DNA from: Nevskia sp.
GTDB taxonomy: Bacteria; Pseudomonadota; Gammaproteobacteria; Nevskiales; Nevskiaceae
Length of the DNA stretch: 64,000 bases
Assembly: GCF_021732705.1 (NCBI RefSeq)
Contig: NZ_JAKFUM010000006.1
Location: forward strand, 100,198 to 164,197
Reading direction: 5' to 3'
The position numbers were made by a program, and so were the translations under genes. Position 1 is the stretch's first letter. Each line of letters starts with the position of its first letter. Of this stretch, positions 58,401-64,000 are shown one piece after another. Below the pieces are notes generated by a model that was given only the letters and a program-made list of their open reading frames with translations, made no database searches and was not told where the DNA came from.

Positions 58401-58645
58401 GGGAGTTCCTGTTGCGGATTCGGGTGGCGCGATTCTGCCGCGTTTGGACCGGGAAATGCGTGCCTCGCGCGGCGTGGCGAGCGGCGCCTGCGGCCACGCA
58501 GCGGCCGAGCGTCCCGCGCAGTCGGCGATGGCCACGATGACGCTCGCCATTTCCGCGTGCACCGGCGCCGCCATCTGACGGCGTGGCTTGCGCTGCGCGA
58601 AAGTCGGACACTGTCGGACCGACCGACTGAACCGCACCGCAAGCC

Positions 58646-59428
58646 ATGGCCGATACCGTTCTCTACACCGTCGATGCCCGCATCGCGACCCTGACGATCA
58701 ACCGTCCGGACACGCTGAACAGCCTCGACGTCGCGACCGTCGCTGCGCTGATCGATGGCATTCGTCGGGCGCTCGCTGACGATGCTGCGGCGCTGGTGCT
58801 GACCGGCAGTGGCCGTGCGTTCTGTTCCGGTGCCGATCTTGGTTCGGCCCGGCGCGATGATCTGAAACTGGACGAGATCGACCTCGGCGCGCCGATGCGC
58901 AGCCACTACGGCGTGCTGGTGCAGATGATCCGCGAGCTGCCGATTCCGGTGGTCATCGCGGTCAACGGCATCGCGGCCGGCGGGGGCTGCTCGCTGGCGC
59001 TGAGTGGGGACATCGTCATCGCTGCGCAGTCGGCGGCATTCCGGCAGACCTTCGTCGACATCGGCCTGATGCCGGACATGGGCGCCACATGGATGATGCC
59101 GCGCCTCGTCGGGCGCGCCCGGTCGCGCGGCATGGCGCTGCTCGGCGAGCCGATTCCGGCGGCAACGGCAGCGGCCTGGGGCCTGATCTGGGCGGTGGTC
59201 GACGATGCCGAACTGATGACCAAGGCGGGCGAGATCGCCGCGAAGCTCGCCACCCGCTCGCCGGCGGCACTGCGGGCCACGCGAAGGGCCCTCGACGACA
59301 GCCTGCATCAGGATTTCGCGGCGCAGCTGGAACTCGAAGCCGCCGGCCAGACCGCGCTGGGCCGCGAGCCGGCGTTCAGCGCTGCCGTGCAGGCCTTCCT
59401 CGCGCGGCGCACGCGCAAGCCGGGCTGA
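58646..59428 (+). CDS. enoyl-CoA hydratase/isomerase family protein
   Basis: A 260-residue crotonase-fold enzyme. Oxyanion-hole segments are C-S-G-A-D-L-G (about residues 52-58) and N-G-I-A-A-G-G-G-C-S-L-A (about 107-118). The region G-L-M-P-D-M-G-A-T-W-M-M-P-R-L-V-G carries Asp where true hydratases have Glu, which resembles PaaG-type 2,3-dehydroadipyl / epoxyphenylacetyl-CoA isomerases. The exact substrate is not determinable. The next gene follows after 68 nt. Confidence 0.88.
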   Translation: MADTVLYTVDARIATLTINRPDTLNSLDVATVAALIDGIRRALADDAAALVLTGSGRAFCSGADLGSARRDDLKLDEIDLGAPMRSHYGVLVQMIRELPIPVVIAVNGIAAGGGCSLALSGDIVIAAQSAAFRQTFVDIGLMPDMGATWMMPRLVGRARSRGMALLGEPIPAATAAAWGLIWAVVDDAELMTKAGEIAAKLATRSPAALRATRRALDDSLHQDFAAQLELEAAGQTALGREPAFSAAVQAFLARRTRKPG

Positions 59429-59496
59429 CGACGGCTGCCGGCCGGTGCATGCTTGACCGCAGCGATCATCTGCTCGCGTTCGGAAATCCTTCTGCC

Positions 59497-60336
59497 ATGA
59501 ATCTGAGCATCACGCCGTCCGGTCAAGCCTGTGGTGCCGAAGTCCGCGGCGTCGATCTGTCGCAGCCGCTCGATGCCGCCACCATCGCGGCGCTGCGCTC
59601 GGCCTGGCTTGAACATCACGTGCTGGCCTTTCCGGATCAGCGGCTCGACGACGATGCGCTGGAGCGCTACACGCAGTATTTCGGCGCGTTCGGCGATGAT
59701 CCGTTCATCGCGCCGATTGCCGGCCGGAAGCACATCATCGCGGTCGAACGGCGCGCCGATGAAACGACCTCGCTGTTCGCCGAGGCCTGGCACAGCGACT
59801 GGAGCTTCCAGCCGCGGCCGCCTGCCGGCACCTGCCTGTACGGGCTGGTCATACCGCCGGTTGGCGGCGATACCCTGTTCGCGAACCAGCACGCTGCGCT
59901 GGAGGCGATGCCGAAGCCGCTGCGGGCCAGGATCGAAGGCCGCATCGCACTGCATTCGGCAAAGAAGGCCTACGCGCCGGATGGTCTGTACGGGGCCAAC
60001 GACCGCAAGGGCCGCTCGATGGTGATCCGGCCGTCGAAGGACGCCGAAAACGTGCAGCGCCATCCGCTGATCCAGCGCCATCCGGAAACCGGCCGCGAGG
60101 GGCTGTTCAGCTGTCTGGGCTACATCATCGGCATCGACGGCATGGACGACGCCGAAGCGATGCCGCTGCTGTTCGAGCTGTACCAGTGGCAATCGAAGCC
60201 TGCGTTCGTCTATCGCCATCGCTGGCAGCCGAACATGCTGGTGATGTGGGACAACCGCTCGCTGCTGCATGCCGCAACCGGTGGCTATGCCGGACACCAC
60301 CGACTGCTGCATCGGACCACGATTGCAGCCGCCTGA
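59497..60336 (+). CDS. TauD/TfdA-type Fe(II)/2-oxoglutarate dioxygenase
   Basis: A 279-residue oxygenase. The N-terminal pattern G-A-E-V-R-G-V-D-L-S-Q-P, the iron-binding H-x-D in W-H-S-D-W-S-F (about residue 97), the distal His in L-L-H-A-A-T and the 2-oxoglutarate-binding Arg in L-L-H-R-T-T-I are all present. The substrate could be taurine, a sulfonate or an aryloxyacid. An ATG at 59449 would add 16 residues; 59497 fits the family N-terminus. Confidence 0.88.
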   Translation: MNLSITPSGQACGAEVRGVDLSQPLDAATIAALRSAWLEHHVLAFPDQRLDDDALERYTQYFGAFGDDPFIAPIAGRKHIIAVERRADETTSLFAEAWHSDWSFQPRPPAGTCLYGLVIPPVGGDTLFANQHAALEAMPKPLRARIEGRIALHSAKKAYAPDGLYGANDRKGRSMVIRPSKDAENVQRHPLIQRHPETGREGLFSCLGYIIGIDGMDDAEAMPLLFELYQWQSKPAFVYRHRWQPNMLVMWDNRSLLHAATGGYAGHHRLLHRTTIAAA

Positions 60337-60384
60337 GTCATCCCCGGCCGCTTGACGCGTCGCCGTCAGGCATCCGTGGCTTGC

Positions 60385-60927
60385 TCACCACTTCAGGAAT
60401 GGCGGCGGGCTTAGCGGATGCTGCCTGAACCAGCGGCCGGCGAGGCCCATCAGGAACTTGTGGAAGCCGCTGTTCGGCAAAGCGGTGCGGATCGCCTTGA
60501 CCTGCGCCGACGGGAGGCCGAACGCGATCGCACCGAACGACAGGTCCACCAGATCCGCCTTTCGGAATGCTTCGACCAGCGGGTACGTTGCGTCCTTGAA
60601 CGTGCGCAGCTTGTGGTGTTCGTCGATCATCAGCTCGATCTCGACGATCCAGGCATCGAGGCCATTGGCCTGCAGGTAGTCGCGCGCGCGGCGCGACGAC
60701 GGCGGCAGATAGTCGATCGTGCCGTCGGACCAGATGCCGAGGTCGTGGAAGCACGCCGCGATGGCCACCTTCTTCCGGTCGTCATCGGTCGGTGACGGCA
60801 TCAGCGCCAGGGTGAACGCGGCCATCCGCTGGCAGTGATTGCGGTAAGCCGTGTAGGCGTCGCCGATCTGGGGCTGCCAGATGCGCAGCAGTTCATCGAG
60901 CAGGGCCAGCGGTTCGGGAGCGGTCAT
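60385..60927 (-). CDS. HD-domain protein
   Basis: A 180-residue metal-dependent phosphohydrolase-type protein. The central A-C-F-H-D-L-G-I-W (about residues 63-71) is the HD pair, with a further D-E-H-H-K near 105-109. The start at 60927 (M-T-A-P-E-P-L-A-L-L) is chosen as the first ATG giving a compact N-terminus. Substrate unknown. It is convergent with the dioxygenase gene. Confidence 0.8.
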   Translation of the reverse strand: MTAPEPLALLDELLRIWQPQIGDAYTAYRNHCQRMAAFTLALMPSPTDDDRKKVAIAACFHDLGIWSDGTIDYLPPSSRRARDYLQANGLDAWIVEIELMIDEHHKLRTFKDATYPLVEAFRKADLVDLSFGAIAFGLPSAQVKAIRTALPNSGFHKFLMGLAGRWFRQHPLSPPPFLKW

Positions 60928-61087
60928 GGTGATCGGGTCTCGGTGAGTGCGGGTCGGGACGAGCGTGGTGGCGGCATCGTGATTATCGGGACTGCCGCGC
61001 GCGACCTGCAGTGGCCCGATTGCCAAATTTCGCTAGGATCGGGCCAAGTCGCCTGCCAACGGGCAGGCCCGCAACGCGAGCCCTGCC

Positions 61088-62074
61088 ATGCCCCGTTCCG
61101 CATCGATCGAATCGCCCGCGCCGGTGCGCGCACCGGTCGTGGCCGTCATCGCCTTCGAGCAGATCAGCCCGTTCCATCTGTCGGTGCCCTGCGTCGTGTT
61201 CGGCGACGCGCATCCGGGCGTGCCGCGGTTCGATCTGAAGGTCTGCGCGGTCGAGCCCGGCGCGCTGATGACGACCGCGGGCTTTGCCGTGCAAGTGCGA
61301 CACGGCCTGGGCGTTCTGCGCCGCGCCGATGTCGTCATCGTGCCGAGCTGGCGCGATCCGGCGGAACGGCCGCCGCAGGCGCTTCTCGATGCGCTGGTGG
61401 CGGCGCATCGGCGTGGCGCGCAGATCGTCGGCCTGTGTCTCGGTGCCTTCGTGCTGGCCGAGGCCGGCTTGCTCGGCGGACGTCGCGCGACCACGCACTG
61501 GGGCTTTGCCCGCGACTTCGCGCAACGCTTCCCGCAGGTCGAGCTCGATGCCGATGTGCTGTACGTCGACGACGGCGACCTCGTGACTTCGGCCGGAACG
61601 GCCGCCGGCATCGACTGTTGCCTGCATCTGCTGCGGGCGCGACATGGCAGCGATTGCGCGAATACCGTGGCACGTCGTCTGGTGGTGCCCCCGCATCGGC
61701 AGGGCGGACAGGCGCAGTTCATCGCCCAGCCGCTGCCGTCCACCGCGCGTGATTCGCGCCTGGCCGAGTTGATCGACAGCGTGCGATCGAGTCTGGATCA
61801 GCCGCACAGCCTCGATGCGCTGGCGACGCGCGCTCTGATGAGCCGGCGCACGTTCACCCGGCGCTTCCGGCAACTGACCGGCGAACCGTTCGGCCAGTGG
61901 CTGCTGGGTCAGCGGCTGGCGCTGAGCCAGCAACTGCTCGAAACCACCGAGCATTCGATCGACCGCATCGCGATGCTTGCAGGGCTCGGTTCCGCGACTT
62001 CATTGCGCCAGCATTTTCGTGCGGCGTTCGGGGTTTCGCCGCTGCAGTGGCGGCAGAGTTTCAAGGGCAACTGA
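61088..62074 (+). CDS. GlxA/FtrA-type AraC-family transcriptional regulator
   Basis: A 328-residue regulator. The N-terminal DJ-1/PfpI-like domain (about 15-190) has the nucleophile-elbow motif G-L-C-L-G-A-F-V-L-A-E-A-G. The C-terminal AraC HTH pair (about 225-325) has A-L-M-S-R-R-T-F-T-R-R-F and I-A-M-L-A-G-L-G-S-A-T-S-L-R-Q-H-F. GlxA-type regulators often control neighbouring catabolic genes. The target here is unknown. Confidence 0.9.
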   Translation: MPRSASIESPAPVRAPVVAVIAFEQISPFHLSVPCVVFGDAHPGVPRFDLKVCAVEPGALMTTAGFAVQVRHGLGVLRRADVVIVPSWRDPAERPPQALLDALVAAHRRGAQIVGLCLGAFVLAEAGLLGGRRATTHWGFARDFAQRFPQVELDADVLYVDDGDLVTSAGTAAGIDCCLHLLRARHGSDCANTVARRLVVPPHRQGGQAQFIAQPLPSTARDSRLAELIDSVRSSLDQPHSLDALATRALMSRRTFTRRFRQLTGEPFGQWLLGQRLALSQQLLETTEHSIDRIAMLAGLGSATSLRQHFRAAFGVSPLQWRQSFKGN

Positions 62075-62296
62075 CGGCTTTCGGACACGGCTGATTGCCG
62101 CGTCATTCGGCAGGTTGCGACTGACAGTCACGGCAGTTTGCGAGGCCTGCACGTGCCGGCTATGGTCGGCGCACGTCATCGGCCAATCGCGCTGAACAAG
62201 CTTGAAAACCGATGATCGACAGGATCGGGCACGTCGCAACCGACGGCACCGCATCTCATCGCGTCACTGCCTTTCACACTTCTGGGGAGCACAGGG

Positions 62297-63892
62297 ATGA
62301 GCCATTTCACCAGCCGGCTTCAGCGGGCCGGACGTTGTCTGCGCGCCATCGGCATCGGCACCATCATCGGCCTCGTCAGCACCTGCGTCGGCGCGGCACC
62401 TTTGCCGGTGGATTACGCGGAAACCGTGCTGCATTCGTTCAGCGGATTCGATGGCGCACGGCCGACCGGCGAACTGGTCGAGACCGACGACGGAGCCGTG
62501 CTCGGAACCACGAGCAGCGGCGGCACGTCCGGGAATTTCGGCACCGTGTTCCGCATCGATGCGGACGGCCGCCACACCGTGCTGCACGAATTCGCGGGCA
62601 GCGATGGCGCGAACCCGAACGCCGGCCTCGTGCGCGGCCCGGACGGTGCCTATTACGGCACCACCGGCGCGGGCGGTGCGGTGGGTCTGGGCACGGTGTT
62701 CCGGATCGCGGCCGACGGCAGCGGCTTCGCCAACCTGCATTCGTTCGGCGATGCCGATGGCGCAGCCCCCGCCAGTTCGCTGATGCTCGCGAGCGATGGC
62801 AATTTCTACGGCACGACGTTCTGCTGCGGCAGCATCAGCACCAGCGGCAGCGTCTTCCGGATGACGCCGGCCGGTGTCGTCACCAACCTGTATCGCCTGC
62901 GCGGCGGCGTCGATGGCTCGGGTGTGTATGCGGGGCTGGTCGAGGGGCCGGATGGCGCGCTGTACGGCGCGGCCCTGACCGAAGGCGGTGTCGACAATGC
63001 CGGCACCGTCTTCCGCGTGACCAAGGCCGGACAGTTCAGCGTGCTGCACACCTTCACCGCCACCGGCGGCGGCAGCGGGCCGTCCGGCGGGCTGCTGTTC
63101 GGGAGCGATGGCGGCCTGTTCGGCACCACCGCCTACGCGGGCCCGGCTGCGAGTGACTTCAACCGTGGCGGCACGGTGTTCCGCCTTGCCCCGAATGGCA
63201 GCCTGAGCGTGCTGCGCGGCTTCAGCGGCGACGCCAACGGCGGCCTGCTGTTCGGCGGCCTGTCGCGTGCCGCAAGTGGCCGCTGGTACGGCACGACGTT
63301 CTCCGGCGGCAGCGGCAATGGCGTGGTCTATTCGCTGGCGAACGATGGCAGCGACTTCCGCCGCCTGTACGCCTTCCGCGGCACGCCGCTGGCTGCCAAT
63401 CCGTACGCCGGCGTGCTCGAATCGCGCACGGGCGATCTCGTCGGCACCAGCTTCGCCGGCGGTCAGGCCGGCATGGGTTCGGTCTATCGGCTCAGGCCGT
63501 TCACGCCGGCGCCGACGGTCAGCTTCGCCAGCGCAGCCTTGGACACGCCGCCGGCCAATCTGCGCGGCGATTCGGTGACGACCGTCGGCGTGACCTTGTC
63601 GTATGCGCCGACCAGCACGGTGACCGTGCCGGTGACCGTTGGCGGTAGCGAGCCCGCCTCGCGCTATCGCGTGTCGCCGTCAGGCTCGGTGACGTTCGCG
63701 CCGGGCCAGACCACGGCGAACATCACGGTCACGGTGACGGCACCGGCGCTGCTGCAGTGCGAGCGCACGATCGAACTGACGCTGGCACCCACGGCGACGG
63801 CGCTGCTCGGCCCGGTGCCGACGGCCACCGTGACCATCCGCACGCCGGCACCGCTGCTGACGCGGTTGCTGTGCGGGCGACAGCAGCCCTGA
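62297..63892 (+). CDS. secreted GloVer-repeat protein with Calx-beta-like end
   Basis: A 531-residue exported protein with an N-terminal signal peptide (hydrophobic about residues 17-34). It carries about eight tandem repeats of roughly 45 residues with the pattern L-H-x-F-x-G-x-D-G-A, G-L-V-x-G-x-D-G, Y-G-T-T-x-x-G-G, G-T-V-F-R-I, the GloVer family. These should form a beta-propeller. The last 110 residues resemble a Calx-beta domain (T-V-T-V-P-V-T-V-G-G). It ends without an obvious sorting motif, so secretion or surface attachment is unclear. A GGGGAG ribosome-binding site precedes the ATG. Confidence 0.85.
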   Translation: MSHFTSRLQRAGRCLRAIGIGTIIGLVSTCVGAAPLPVDYAETVLHSFSGFDGARPTGELVETDDGAVLGTTSSGGTSGNFGTVFRIDADGRHTVLHEFAGSDGANPNAGLVRGPDGAYYGTTGAGGAVGLGTVFRIAADGSGFANLHSFGDADGAAPASSLMLASDGNFYGTTFCCGSISTSGSVFRMTPAGVVTNLYRLRGGVDGSGVYAGLVEGPDGALYGAALTEGGVDNAGTVFRVTKAGQFSVLHTFTATGGGSGPSGGLLFGSDGGLFGTTAYAGPAASDFNRGGTVFRLAPNGSLSVLRGFSGDANGGLLFGGLSRAASGRWYGTTFSGGSGNGVVYSLANDGSDFRRLYAFRGTPLAANPYAGVLESRTGDLVGTSFAGGQAGMGSVYRLRPFTPAPTVSFASAALDTPPANLRGDSVTTVGVTLSYAPTSTVTVPVTVGGSEPASRYRVSPSGSVTFAPGQTTANITVTVTAPALLQCERTIELTLAPTATALLGPVPTATVTIRTPAPLLTRLLCGRQQP

Positions 63893-63934
63893 GGTCTCGA
63901 CCGACGCGGTGGCCGCAGGCCTCGTGGCGCGGCG

Positions 63935-64000
63935 TCAGTGCGTCACGCGGCGCAGCACATCGAGCATGCTGGTGGCCTGATTCGCCGCAGGAATGACGCC
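63935..64000 (-). CDS. C-terminal end of an unidentified minus-strand gene
   Basis: A minus frame enters from beyond the window and ends at 63935 with ...M-L-D-V-L-R-R-V-T-H. The 21 visible residues look like the end of a normal protein helix. Nothing more can be said about function. Confidence 0.4.
   Translation of the reverse strand, partial: GVIPAANQATSMLDVLRRVTH

Noticed and set aside
1-64000. CRISPR arrays, rRNA, tRNA genes and insertion sequences other than the prophage
   Set aside because: I saw no regular repeat-spacer array, no rRNA or tRNA signatures and no other transposase.

Overview
The window is GC-rich DNA with a typical proteobacterial gene set (dbpA, an RsuA/RluB-type pseudouridine synthase, yajQ, a chaperone-usher cluster with spore-coat-U-type subunits, an ECF42-type sigma factor, GloVer repeats). 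It fits a gammaproteobacterium, perhaps Lysobacterales or Nevskiales. I cannot fix the genus from sequence alone.

Left flank (1-6270). A minus-strand pilus cluster runs SCPU subunit, PapD-like chaperone, outer-membrane usher, then the first codons of a further gene cut by the window edge. It is divergent from the ATP-dependent RNA helicase gene dbpA. A pseudouridine synthase gene converges on dbpA and begins almost at a prophage end.

Prophage (about 6280-47744, about 41.5 kb). This is a complete-looking Mu-like transposable prophage, with nearly all genes on the minus strand, so its early end is on the right. The ends carry four copies of the site WGRTYTTAGACAC, all pointing inward. The early region holds a divergent repressor / Ner-like switch, MuA- and MuB-like transposition genes, Gam-, HU-, GemA- and Mor-like genes and small unknowns. 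A terminator at 36.1 kb separates this from the late operon: GH19 endolysin, 3-TM holin, DUF2730, gp26, small and large terminase, portal, gpF (with a toxin-like C-terminus), gpG, protease/scaffold, decoration protein, major capsid T, gp36, gp37, sheath L, tube M, frameshifted tail chaperone, tape measure, N, P and baseplate 45-48. Two host-recognition blocks interrupt the usual baseplate order: an SGNH-hydrolase fibre group between P and 45, and a 1096-residue alginate-lyase-like tailspike between 46 and 47. A tail-collar protein and a D12-class adenine methylase close the left end.

Right flank (47745-64000). A compact five-gene operon (YCII, VOC, ECF42 sigma factor, YCII, SRPBCC) starts about 200 bp from the prophage end. 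It is followed by a convergent lipoprotein gene with a clear terminator and by a lipoxygenase-like gene broken by one frameshift and paired with a class III cyclase/ATPase/TPR protein. After these come yajQ, an enoyl-CoA hydratase, a TauD-type dioxygenase, an HD-domain protein, a GlxA/FtrA-type AraC regulator, a secreted GloVer-repeat protein and the end of an unidentified minus-strand gene.

The observations most worth following are: (i) a 108-nt pseudoknot-capable element between prophage genes F and G, ending 8 nt before the gpG ribosome-binding site; (ii) an early promoter whose whole 17-bp spacer is filled by a hairpin-like operator and which should give a leaderless mRNA; (iii) two putative polysaccharide-active tail proteins in one Mu-like phage, two of whose fibre genes begin with secretory signal peptides; and (iv) a lipoxygenase-like / degenerate cyclase-ATPase gene pair.
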